Origin: an uncultured Lachnospiraceae bacterium
GTDB taxonomy: Bacteria; Bacillota; Clostridia; Lachnospirales; Lachnospiraceae
NCBI GenBank assembly: GCA_905236545.1
Contig: CAJOQO010000093.1
Location: 1 to 22,884 of the forward strand
Length of the DNA: 22,884 bases
Direction of reading: 5' to 3'
Part shown: positions 15,852-22,884 of the stretch, in pieces
How the letters are laid out: each line of letters begins with the position of its first letter
How positions within the stretch are numbered: position 1 is the stretch's first letter
Notes under the pieces: generated by a model
Told to the model about the DNA's origin: nothing
Databases searched by the model: none
The model's input: the letters and a program-made list of their open reading frames with translations, nothing else
Made by a program: the position numbers and the translations under genes

Positions 15852-16496
15852 ATGGAGAACTATATCATTACGATCTCACGCAGATTCGCGAGCAACGGTC
15901 ATGAGATTGCCGGACGGATCAGCAGGATGCTTGATATTCCGGTGTATGACAGAAGCGCGGTCGAAGCCAGAGTGCAAAGCCTGCAGATGGAAGAAAGGAT
16001 GCCTGAGAAGCCGGAAAAGCCGGAGGAAGGTACGAAAGAGCATTGCCGGCCGGAAGGAGGCTCAAGAAGCCTGCTGATGGGCCTGTTTCGCAGGGAGGCA
16101 CGGGACGAGTTCAGGGATGAGGCACAGCTGGAATTCGAACGTCAGAGCGAGGTGATCCGGTCGCTGGTCGCGGAGGGGCCGTGCATCATACTGGGACGCT
16201 GCGCGGATCAGATCTTTGAGGATTATCCCCGTGCGCTTCATATTTTCATCTATGCCTCGGACGAAGTGCGGATCCGCAACATGATGGAGCTGCTGCATAC
16301 CGGAGAGGAGGAAGCGAGGGCGCTTCTTCAGAAGGAAGACAGCGCCCGGGAAGCATACCGCAGGCGATTCTCCTCTCATCCCGAAGATGAAGTCCGCGGC
16401 CGCCATATTCTGATCGATTCGGGGAAGCTGGGAGTGGAGACCAGCACCGAGATCCTGGTACGCGCCGCGCGCCATCTGTTTCTGGAAGAGGCGTGA
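15852..16496 (+). CDS. Cytidylate kinase-like family protein
   Basis: This 214-residue protein of the small P-loop kinase type (cytidylate kinase-like family, common in Clostridia) is distinct from the housekeeping Cmk. It opens with NYIITISRRFASNGHEIAGRI, aligned with the usual ITISR-x-(F/Y)-G-S-G-G-R-x-(I/V)-G. Here the first and third glycines are replaced by A and N, so nucleotide binding may be altered. A downstream IPVYDRSAV block, EGPCIILGRCADQI (the family's G-R-(C/G)-A-D motif) and a lid-like RRRF segment are present. Residues about 52-75 are a charged, proline-rich insert (EKPEKPEEG). AAGGAGG at 15836-15842, 9 nt before the ATG, fixes the start. Substrate and pathway cannot be read from the sequence. 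It ends the series that starts at addB. Confidence 0.8.
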   Translation: MENYIITISRRFASNGHEIAGRISRMLDIPVYDRSAVEARVQSLQMEERMPEKPEKPEEGTKEHCRPEGGSRSLLMGLFRREARDEFRDEAQLEFERQSEVIRSLVAEGPCIILGRCADQIFEDYPRALHIFIYASDEVRIRNMMELLHTGEEEARALLQKEDSAREAYRRRFSSHPEDEVRGRHILIDSGKLGVETSTEILVRAARHLFLEEA

Positions 16497-16523
16497 GAAA
16501 AGTCACATGGGGACACCTCTTTG

Positions 16524-16532
16524 TGTTACAAT
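16524..16532 (+). promoter_or_regulatory. Candidate extended -10 promoter upstream of nrdR
   Basis: TGT-TACAAT forms an extended -10 element about 130 nt before the nrdR ATG and just after the end of the kinase-like gene. The -35 region (around 16502-16509) matches poorly. The same TGn-TACAAT pattern occurs at 238-246 before the YARHG gene. The 165-nt gap is the widest in the second half of the window, which fits the start of a new transcript. The rest of the gap shows no other clear element. Confidence 0.45.
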
Positions 16533-16661
16533 CTTACATGAGCGGCTGTACAGGTGGTTATAGTTGATCCTCCCCTGGCAGGTCTTGCCGTGCCGGATTA
16601 TCGGATCTGCATCAGACAGGTTACAGAGGATAAGAAAGAAAATGACAGGGGAGGAACACAG

Positions 16662-17111
16662 ATGAGATGCCCGTTTTGCGGAAGTGACGATACCCGGGTT
16701 ACAGACTCAAGGCCGGTGGAGGAGACGAATTCCATCCGGCGCAGAAGACAATGCGACCAGTGCGGCAAGCGGTTTACTACTTATGAGAAGATTGAAGCGA
16801 TCCCGCTTGTCGTGATCAAGAAGGACAGTACCAGACAGCAGTATGACCGCAGCAAGATCGAGTCCGGAGTGATGCGGGCATGCTATAAAAGACCGGTGCC
16901 GATCGCTGAGATTGAATCCATGGTGGACCGGGTGGAGGCAGACATTTACAGCCGCAGGACTTCGGAGGTTCAAAGCTCTGAGATCGGTGAGATGATCATG
17001 ATGCAGCTCAAGGAACTGGATCCGGTTGCCTATGTCCGTTTTGCGTCGGTCTACAGGGAATTCAAAGATGTTGAAACCTTCATGGATGAACTGAAGCTGT
17101 TGATCAAATGA
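16662..17111 (+). CDS. nrdR: NrdR, ATP-cone repressor of ribonucleotide reductase genes
   Basis: The protein has 149 residues, the normal size for NrdR. The N-terminal zinc ribbon has C3, C6, C31 and C34 (MRCPFCG and CDQCGKRF). Basic residues RRRR precede the second pair and help DNA binding. From about residue 47 the ATP-cone begins (PLVVIKKDSTRQQYDRSKIESGVMRAC). It senses ATP/dATP and controls binding to NrdR boxes before nrd operons. The ATG at 16662 is chosen because GGGGAGGAA lies just upstream and the protein then starts exactly as known NrdR proteins do. An upstream GTG at 16554 would add 36 unrelated residues. No nrd gene is in the window, so its targets are elsewhere. Confidence 0.96.
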   Translation: MRCPFCGSDDTRVTDSRPVEETNSIRRRRQCDQCGKRFTTYEKIEAIPLVVIKKDSTRQQYDRSKIESGVMRACYKRPVPIAEIESMVDRVEADIYSRRTSEVQSSEIGEMIMMQLKELDPVAYVRFASVYREFKDVETFMDELKLLIK

Positions 17112-17183
17112 TGGATTGTCCCTCCCGCGCCCGGAGCAGCGGCGGAAGGATCAAAGAAACCTTGTGAAGGAAGAGGATGAGCT

Positions 17184-20100
17184 GTGCGAAGACGCCTGGA
17201 ACAACTCTTAAATGAGACATTTGAATATGATCCGCCCAGGCTTGTGTATGAGCCGGCCTCGATCGAGCGGGAGGCGGAGGAGGGCGAGGTTCTTCGCGGC
17301 AGCATCCTGCTTTCCCATCCGGAGGCGAAACGGTGCAGAGGCTTCGTTTATTCTTCCAATCCCCGTATGGTTCTTCAGACGGCGGACTTTTACAGTGCGA
17401 GATCCGAGATCCGCTATCAGGCCGACCTTACAGGATTGAAGCCGGGTCAGAAGGCAGAGGGAAAACTGACGGTATGCTGTGAGCTGGGAGAGGAAACGAT
17501 TCCCTTCTGTTTCCGCGTGAGAGAGACTGCCGCGCCGGAGCCGGTGATGGATACGGACGCACTGTGTGAGCTTGCGCAAACGGACCTGACGGCCGCGGCG
17601 GAACGATTTGTCTCCCCCCGGTTCGGGGAATCCCTGGAACAGGTCAGCTATGAAGCGCTCACGATGTGGAAGGCTTTTGCTTCCGAGAAAGAGCCCAGAC
17701 GGGCGCTGGAACAGTTTCTGATCGCGGAAGGAAAGAAGGATACGATCGAGCTTTCCCTTTCCGGAGAGACGCATAAGATCGTGAATCCGGCAGGAACTGT
17801 TCTGGAAGAGGTCATGCTTTCCAAAAGTACATGGGGGTTTCTGGAGATCGAAATCTCCTCTGATTCACGTTTCCTGAGAGTGGAGAAGAAGCAGGTGAAT
17901 ACGGAGGAGTTTGTCGGCTCCGAATGGCCGCTGCGCTATGTCGTGGACTCCAACTTCCTGCATGCAGGGCGCAATCTCGGAAGAATCACCATTCACACCT
18001 GCTACCAGACCCTTGCCTTTGAACTGTGTGTTGAGGTGAGAGGGAACGCGGATCTGCGTCAGCACCGCGTGCAGAATGTGATGATCAAAAAGGCGCTCTG
18101 TCTGTATCTGGACTACAGGCTGGGCCGGATCGATCTGCATCAGTGGACAGAGCGTACCCAAAGTGTGATAGAGAGTTACAGACGTTCAGGAGGCAGGAAT
18201 CTTCTCGCGAATCTTCTGGAGGTCTTTGTGCTGCAGGCAGAGGGCAAACGAGCCTCCGCCGAGCGGGAGCTGCACAGAATCGAGAGGAATCCCCGGATTC
18301 TGGAGGATCCCAATGCGCAGGCTGTCTGGCTCTATCTTTCCACCTTTTTTTCCAGGGATGGAGACTACAGGACCCAGGTGCGGGAGAAGCTGATGGAGCT
18401 TTCCCTGAAGTACCGTTCCTCCTGGATGATCCAGTGGCTGAGCATGTATCTTCCGGAGGAGGAGCAGGGAACGGATGCCGGGAAGCTGGATAAGATCCTG
18501 CATTATGTGGAACAGTTCCATGCCAGCCCGATCCTACTGCTGGAAGGGGTCATGATTGTAAGGGAGAATCCTTTCCTTCTCCATGAATGGACGGGCGGTG
18601 CGAGGATGCTGTTTGGATGGGCGGTGAAGGAGCACGTGCTGGATGAGCGGTTTGTGCTTCACAGCATGAATCTGATCCGCCGCAAGGGGGGATATGATCC
18701 CGTTACGTTCCGTATTCTTGACAGATGCTACGCCGATACGCGTCTTGATGATGTACTCGCCGTGCAGGCTCAGATGGCAATCGACGGCGGGAAGACGGAA
18801 GAAAAGTATTTCCCTCTGTACCAGACAGCGGTTGCGCGCGATCTGAAGATCACCGGGCTGTATGAATACTATATGAAGACCATGCGTGAGGTCCGGATCG
18901 AGCAGATGCCGCAGGTGATCCGCCGTTATTTCGTGATGAACGAAACCATGGACTGGCGCAGCAAGGCCCATATCTATCGCAACATGTCCGACTCTGAGGA
19001 CAGCATCCCGCAGATCTTTGCGGCCATGCGTTCCCGGATGGAGAAGTTTATAACGGACCAGATCCAGATGGGACATATCAATGAAGATCTGTCGGTTCTG
19101 ATCTCCAGGTATCTCGTTCGAAGGATGGTGACGCCTCAGCTGGCAAGAAAGCTGATCCGCCTGCTGTTTACGTTCGAGGTGGACTGCCTGAGCCCGGATA
19201 TGAAAAAGGTTATCGTGGCGGACGCCCGCCGCAGCCGGGAATATATCACTGTAATCGAGAATCATATGGCGCAGGTGCGGATCTATTCCGAGCAGTCCAG
19301 GATTCTTCTGGAGGATGAGCAGGGAAGAAGGTATGCGTCCACCTCATTGTATATGGCGCAGCATCTGCTGAATGACACGGCCATCATGAACCTGTGCGTG
19401 CAGGAAGCGGCGGATGAGCCGCACCTTCTCATGTTCTTCACGCTGAATCCGATGGTGAAGCAGCCGATCACCCACAAGACGCTGAAGTTCTATCTTGAGG
19501 CCGCGCATATGGCGGCATTTTCGGAGAGCTACAGGATCCAGATTCAGACCTGGCTGCTGGACTATTATTATACCCATCCGGAGGAGGAAACCTTGTCTTC
19601 CTTCCTGCGGGAGATCGATCTGGAGACCTATATCCGGATAGACCGTTCGAAGCTTTTGTTTCTTCTGACACAGGACGGAAGATATGAGAAAGCCTGGACG
19701 ATCCTGGAGAAGTACGGGACACAGGACGTGGAGCTGAACCGGCTGATGCGGGTTCTTTCACAGGTTGTCATTTCCAGGGAGTACGAGGAAGACCGCACGC
19801 TTCTCGGATTCTGCGCCGCGCTTTTTGCAGCCGGCAGGGTAGAGGAGCACATCCTCATCTATCTGCTGATGTATTATGAAGGTCCCGTGGCGAGCATGAA
19901 GAACCTGTGGCAGGCCGGACGGGAGTACGGACTTGAGACGATCAATCTTGAGAAGAAGATCCTGAGCCTGATTCTGTTTACGAGACAGGGCAGTGAGAAC
20001 ACGGAACAGATTTACCGGTCTTACCGCAGATCGCTCGGAAGCCGCAGGATCTGCCAGGCGTATGTGATCCTGCGCTCCTATGAATATCTGGTCAAGGGCA

Positions 20101-20717
20101 CTCCGGTCGGAGAAGCGATCTTTGATGACTGCCTGACCGACTATGAGAAGGGCGGAAAGCTGCCGGATGTCTGCGCGCTTGCGCTCCTGCAGTATCTGAG
20201 TCACCTTACGGAATATACGAAGGAGCAGAAGGAGGCAGCGTCCGGCCTTCTCAGGAAGTATTCCGGAATGGGAATCCGGTTTGCCTTCTATAAGAATTTC
20301 CCGTATGAGATGCGCGCGTTTCTGGGTCTGGAGGACCGGGTATTCTGTGAAGCAGTCGCCGATCCGCGGAGCACGGTCAGGCTGTTTTACCGGATTCGGT
20401 ATGAAAATGAGCCTTTCATGGAGATTGTGATGAAGGACGTGTTTGAAGGCATCCGGATCAGGGAATTTGTCCTGTTTGAAGGGGAACAGCTTGAGTGTTA
20501 TACGGAAGAGGTGAAGGAGAATGGCGGGAAGGTGGTAAGCGCCCCCCGTGTTCTCAAGGCGGGACCGGTACCGGAGCAGCTCAGCGGAACCCGGTACGGA
20601 AGGCTGACCCGTATGGGAAAGGATCTGAGTGCGGGCCGGGAAGATGCATTCCGGGAAGAACTGAAAGAATACAGGCAGCTGGACAGCCTGACCAAAGAGA
20701 TCTTTACTTTAATTTGA
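17184..20717 (+). CDS. Large DUF5717-like protein: two beta-rich N-terminal segments and a long helical region
   Basis: This is a 1177-residue protein of unknown function, resembling what I recall as the DUF5717 family of Lachnospiraceae. The GTG at 17184 is used because AAGGAAGAGG lies 7-16 nt upstream and no better in-frame start is near. No signal peptide or membrane helix is visible, so it is probably cytoplasmic. Two N-terminal segments, about 17-113 and 204-287, look like related beta-sandwich domains. Each ends in a similar pattern (LKPGQKAEGKLTV then IPFCFRV; LHAGRNLGRITI then FELCVEV). From about 295 to 1010 the sequence is alpha-helical with repeat character, like TPR or other solenoids. 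The last 150 residues are again mixed, with strand-like YRIRYENEPFMEIVM. It sits 72 nt after nrdR and 92 nt before the ASKHA-like gene. A scaffold or client-binding role is inference only. Confidence 0.75.
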   Translation: MRRRLEQLLNETFEYDPPRLVYEPASIEREAEEGEVLRGSILLSHPEAKRCRGFVYSSNPRMVLQTADFYSARSEIRYQADLTGLKPGQKAEGKLTVCCELGEETIPFCFRVRETAAPEPVMDTDALCELAQTDLTAAAERFVSPRFGESLEQVSYEALTMWKAFASEKEPRRALEQFLIAEGKKDTIELSLSGETHKIVNPAGTVLEEVMLSKSTWGFLEIEISSDSRFLRVEKKQVNTEEFVGSEWPLRYVVDSNFLHAGRNLGRITIHTCYQTLAFELCVEVRGNADLRQHRVQNVMIKKALCLYLDYRLGRIDLHQWTERTQSVIESYRRSGGRNLLANLLEVFVLQAEGKRASAERELHRIERNPRILEDPNAQAVWLYLSTFFSRDGDYRTQVREKLMELSLKYRSSWMIQWLSMYLPEEEQGTDAGKLDKILHYVEQFHASPILLLEGVMIVRENPFLLHEWTGGARMLFGWAVKEHVLDERFVLHSMNLIRRKGGYDPVTFRILDRCYADTRLDDVLAVQAQMAIDGGKTEEKYFPLYQTAVARDLKITGLYEYYMKTMREVRIEQMPQVIRRYFVMNETMDWRSKAHIYRNMSDSEDSIPQIFAAMRSRMEKFITDQIQMGHINEDLSVLISRYLVRRMVTPQLARKLIRLLFTFEVDCLSPDMKKVIVADARRSREYITVIENHMAQVRIYSEQSRILLEDEQGRRYASTSLYMAQHLLNDTAIMNLCVQEAADEPHLLMFFTLNPMVKQPITHKTLKFYLEAAHMAAFSESYRIQIQTWLLDYYYTHPEEETLSSFLREIDLETYIRIDRSKLLFLLTQDGRYEKAWTILEKYGTQDVELNRLMRVLSQVVISREYEEDRTLLGFCAALFAAGRVEEHILIYLLMYYEGPVASMKNLWQAGREYGLETINLEKKILSLILFTRQGSENTEQIYRSYRRSLGSRRICQAYVILRSYEYLVKGTPVGEAIFDDCLTDYEKGGKLPDVCALALLQYLSHLTEYTKEQKEAASGLLRKYSGMGIRFAFYKNFPYEMRAFLGLEDRVFCEAVADPRSTVRLFYRIRYENEPFMEIVMKDVFEGIRIREFVLFEGEQLECYTEEVKENGGKVVSAPRVLKAGPVPEQLSGTRYGRLTRMGKDLSAGREDAFREELKEYRQLDSLTKEIFTLI

Positions 20718-20728
20718 GCGCAGACGGC

Positions 20729-20755
20729 TCACGGCCTGTGGGGAAGGGGCCGTGA
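20729..20755 (+). other. Hairpin between the DUF5717-like and DUF5716-like genes
   Basis: TCACGGCC at 20729-20736 pairs exactly with GGCCGTGA at 20748-20755 around an 11-nt G-rich loop, starting 11 nt after the stop codon. No T-run follows, so full termination is unlikely. It could attenuate transcription, or protect the 3' end of a processed upstream message and so lower the output of the next gene. Confidence 0.45.
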
Positions 20756-20809
20756 ATCGTAGCCTGCCATATCAGTGACGGAATGGATACCGATGGATGG
20801 AAGAATAAG

Positions 20810-21973
20810 ATGGAAGAGGATAGAGGTACTTTAATCGGAATACAGATGTCGGCGGAAGGGGCTCAGATTACGTGGTATCATGCTTCGCTGGAAGAACCCC
20901 AGACGCTGTCCCTTCCCGGCGAAGGGGAGGACGGCCTGATGAATGTGCCGTCTGAAGCGTGGAAAGGCGCGATGAGAGGCGGCAGATTCGGGACCCAGGC
21001 GCTGGCGCGCTTCCTCGGGACGCTGATCGATATGGTTCCCGGAGAGAAGCAGGTGAGGGATCTGAGAATCGCGATCACGGTTCCCGCGCTCACGCAGAGC
21101 CTTGGGGATCATATTGCCGCGGCTCTGGAGGGAATGGGATTCGAGCGCAGAAATATCTTCCTTCAGGACTGGAAAACAAGCTTTTACTATTACGTGGTAA
21201 ACATGCGCAGGGAACTGTGGAGCGGTGACGTCGCGTTCCTCAGGGTAAAGAATCAGCAGATCGTCGGAAATATCCTCCATATAGACCGCTCCGTGAAGCC
21301 GGGGGTTGCCACGATCGAAGAGATTGCCTCCGCCGATGTCAGTGAACGGGCGAGGGGAAATATGACGGAGGAAGCCTGGGACAGGGAGCGGGACCGCAGG
21401 CTGTATGACCTTCTGGGGCGGCTGTTTGAGCGCCGCAATGTTTCCACAAGCTATCTGTATGGCAACTATTTTGACAGGAGCTGGGCGAGCCGTTCGTTTC
21501 AGTATCTGACGTTCCGCAAACATGCTTTCCAGGGGCAGAATCTGTTCTCCAAAGGCGCCTGCTACTGCGTGATGGCCAGGATGGGTTATATAAAGATGCC
21601 GGATCTGCTGTTCATGGGAGTGGATCAGATCAGCGAAGAGATCGGTATCCGGGTGCGGGTGCGTGGAAAGGAGCAGTACCAGGTTCTGATTCCGGCCGGA
21701 CAGAACTGGTATGAAGCGCATTGTCAGATTGATATTATCCCGGATGAAGAGCAGAGCGTGACGATTCTGACTACGCCTGCGGACGGGGGCGAGACAGTGG
21801 GACATGTCCTGCGGCTGGATCATTTTCCGGACAGGGAGAATCGGGCGACGAGGCTCAGGATGACAATCTATTTCACAGCGCCTGAGCGATGTGAGGTGGA
21901 AGTGGAAGACCTGGGATTCGGCGGATTTTATCCGGCAGCAGGACGGGTCTGGAAGAGACAGGTGATGCTATGA
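20810..21973 (+). CDS. DUF5716-like protein resembling a degenerate Hsp70/actin-fold ATPase
   Basis: This 387-residue protein has no established function; I recall the family as DUF5716, found next to DUF5717. ATG 20810 is preferred since GGAAG lies 6 nt upstream. An in-frame ATG at 20783 would add nine residues but lacks a site. The first half can be laid over Hsp70: GTLIGIQMSAEGAQITWY at 6-23 stands where Hsp70 has GIDLGTT, and IAITVPAL at 87-94 followed by AALEGMGF and a conserved-looking QDWKTSFYYYV stands where Hsp70 has ITVPAYF, then AGL, then NEPTAAA. The phosphate-1 aspartate is replaced by Q11, and no GGG phosphate-2 motif is seen, so ATP hydrolysis is doubtful. The second half is beta-rich (about 260-387). 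It has no signal peptide. Its stop overlaps the next gene by 4 nt. The fold assignment is inference from pattern only. Confidence 0.65.
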   Translation: MEEDRGTLIGIQMSAEGAQITWYHASLEEPQTLSLPGEGEDGLMNVPSEAWKGAMRGGRFGTQALARFLGTLIDMVPGEKQVRDLRIAITVPALTQSLGDHIAAALEGMGFERRNIFLQDWKTSFYYYVVNMRRELWSGDVAFLRVKNQQIVGNILHIDRSVKPGVATIEEIASADVSERARGNMTEEAWDRERDRRLYDLLGRLFERRNVSTSYLYGNYFDRSWASRSFQYLTFRKHAFQGQNLFSKGACYCVMARMGYIKMPDLLFMGVDQISEEIGIRVRVRGKEQYQVLIPAGQNWYEAHCQIDIIPDEEQSVTILTTPADGGETVGHVLRLDHFPDRENRATRLRMTIYFTAPERCEVEVEDLGFGGFYPAAGRVWKRQVML

Positions 21974-22767
21974 GTTTTGACCTGTGTACCGTTAAGACAG
22001 CTCAGCACCCTTATTATATCGGGAGTGTCGGGACACGGATCTTTTCTGTTGAGGAACTGTGCTGGTTTCTGCACCGCAATCTGTGCCTGATTGACGAGAG
22101 CATCGCCGCTCCGGCGCTTGTGGACTGGATCAGAGATGAGCTTGGCCTGAAGGGACTGGCGAGAAAGCTGGCGGATGCGCTGGAGCGCCCGGACAGGGAT
22201 GTGAGTTATTTTGTCCTCCCGATTTTCCAGGAGATCGGGTATCTTCCTGCCGGGGAGACCAGACGCGTCAGAGAAGAACTGACGCGGGTGCAGGTGCAGC
22301 CGGAGGAGGAGCGGACAAAGACCCGGGCGGACTATCTGGTGAACGGAGGCCGCCTGCAGGCGGCATGTATTCTTTACCGGGGTATCCTGGACAACCGGAA
22401 TGCCGGCCGGCTCGGCGCACCGTTTTATTCGTCGGTCTGGAACAATCTTGGCTGTGCGCTCGCCCGGCAGTTCTGTTTCCGCGAAGCCGCTGACGCATTT
22501 TTAAATGGATGGAAGACATTCCAGACAAGGGAACTGATGCGCAGATATGTCAGTACGCTTCCCCTCTTTCTGTCGGAAGAGGAATACCGGAAGAAGCTGG
22601 AGGAATTTGGCGCGGACAGTGTGCTGGCCGGCAAGATTCAGGAATACAATGCCGCCTGCGCGAAGCGCGCGGAGGAAAAAGCTGCCGCAAAAAGCAGCAT
22701 GGCGAGGGAAAGCGCGGTGGAACTGGAGGAACTCAGGGAAGCCTACCGCAGGAGCGCGCTCGGATAG
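21970..22767 (+). CDS. Hypothetical protein with a TPR-like helical region
   Basis: This 265-residue protein is not recognised as a named family. The ATG at 21970 overlaps the previous stop (ATGA), so the two proteins are translated together and probably act together. The N-terminal part (1-100) starts SFDLCTVKTAQHPYYI and reads as mixed alpha/beta with an aromatic VEELCWFLHRN segment. Residues about 118-195 look like one or two TPR-type helical hairpins (ADYLVNGGRLQAACILYRGIL and VWNNLGCALARQFCFREAADAF). The C-terminus is a charged alanine- and glutamate-rich helix, possibly a coiled coil. It has no membrane helix and no signal peptide. It is the last gene before a strong terminator, so the cassette ends here. 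Confidence 0.8.
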   Translation: MSFDLCTVKTAQHPYYIGSVGTRIFSVEELCWFLHRNLCLIDESIAAPALVDWIRDELGLKGLARKLADALERPDRDVSYFVLPIFQEIGYLPAGETRRVREELTRVQVQPEEERTKTRADYLVNGGRLQAACILYRGILDNRNAGRLGAPFYSSVWNNLGCALARQFCFREAADAFLNGWKTFQTRELMRRYVSTLPLFLSEEEYRKKLEEFGADSVLAGKIQEYNAACAKRAEEKAAAKSSMARESAVELEELREAYRRSALG

Positions 22768-22773
22768 CGCGCG

Positions 22774-22833
22774 GAAAAGCCTGCTCCGGACAAAAGAGCC
22801 GATTAGGGCGCTTTGGTCCGGAGCAGGCTTTTC
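22774..22833. terminator. Strong bidirectional intrinsic terminator
   Basis: The arm at 22774-22791 (gaaaagcctgctccggac) is the exact reverse complement of 22816-22833, giving an 18-bp stem. A further 4 bp (AAAG at 22793-22796 with CTTT at 22811-22814) extend it past one mismatch. The stem base carries an A-tract on the left and a T-tract on the right (gcttttcgttt), as in a terminator that works for both strands. It begins 7 nt after the last stop codon. Confidence 0.88.
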
Positions 22834-22884
22834 GTTTGAGAGCGCCCCGCCGCCTGACGGACAGAACGCTGAAGTGCAGGCAGC

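Noticed and set aside
15811..16077. Plus-strand open frame of 88 residues overlapping the start of the kinase-like gene
   Set aside because: It is out of frame with the well-supported gene at 15852 and begins inside a repeated sequence.
16554..16661. GTG start at 16554 for NrdR
   Set aside because: NrdR proteins begin with MRCPFC; the ATG at 16662 has a good ribosome binding site and the extra 36 residues match nothing.

Overview
The window looks like chromosomal DNA of a GC-rich member of the Firmicutes class Clostridia, most likely Lachnospiraceae. The grounds are AddB/AddA instead of RecBCD, the RapZ-WhiA gene pair, an NrdR of Firmicutes type, a secreted protein with YARHG domains, and a large protein pair that I recall as DUF5717 and DUF5716, families seen mainly in Lachnospiraceae. 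All eleven supported genes lie on the + strand. I see no rRNA, tRNA, CRISPR array, transposase or phage gene.

Layout. Bases 1-343 hold no convincing gene. They contain several inverted repeats and a possible extended -10 promoter. At 344-1462 is a secreted protein with three YARHG repeats, followed by two back-to-back perfect hairpins (1507-1578). From 1631 to 16496 runs a closely spaced same-strand series: addB, addA (34-nt overlap), a YfhO-type membrane protein continuous in frame with MurB, rapZ (4-nt overlap), whiA, a 12-helix MFS-like transporter and a small cytidylate-kinase-like protein. A probable new promoter at 16524-16532 precedes nrdR. After nrdR come a 1177-residue DUF5717-like protein, a roughly 390-residue DUF5716-like protein and a 265-residue helical-repeat protein. 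A strong bidirectional terminator (22774-22833) closes this block.

How the genes work together. AddAB processes double-strand DNA ends for recombination. The YfhO/MurB polypeptide, RapZ and WhiA form a cell-envelope and growth group: MurB makes UDP-MurNAc for peptidoglycan, YfhO relatives take part in glycosylating envelope polymers, RapZ is a nucleotide-binding regulator in the murB-rapZ-whiA neighbourhood, and WhiA is a DNA-binding growth/division regulator. NrdR represses ribonucleotide reductase genes. The last three genes have no established role.

Most notable are (1) the in-frame joining of YfhO and MurB with no intervening stop, and (2) the terminal three-gene cassette. In that cassette a protein with two similar beta-rich segments and a long helical region is encoded beside a protein that resembles a degenerate Hsp70/actin-fold ATPase and a small TPR-like protein. 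This cassette is the best candidate for an undescribed system in the window.
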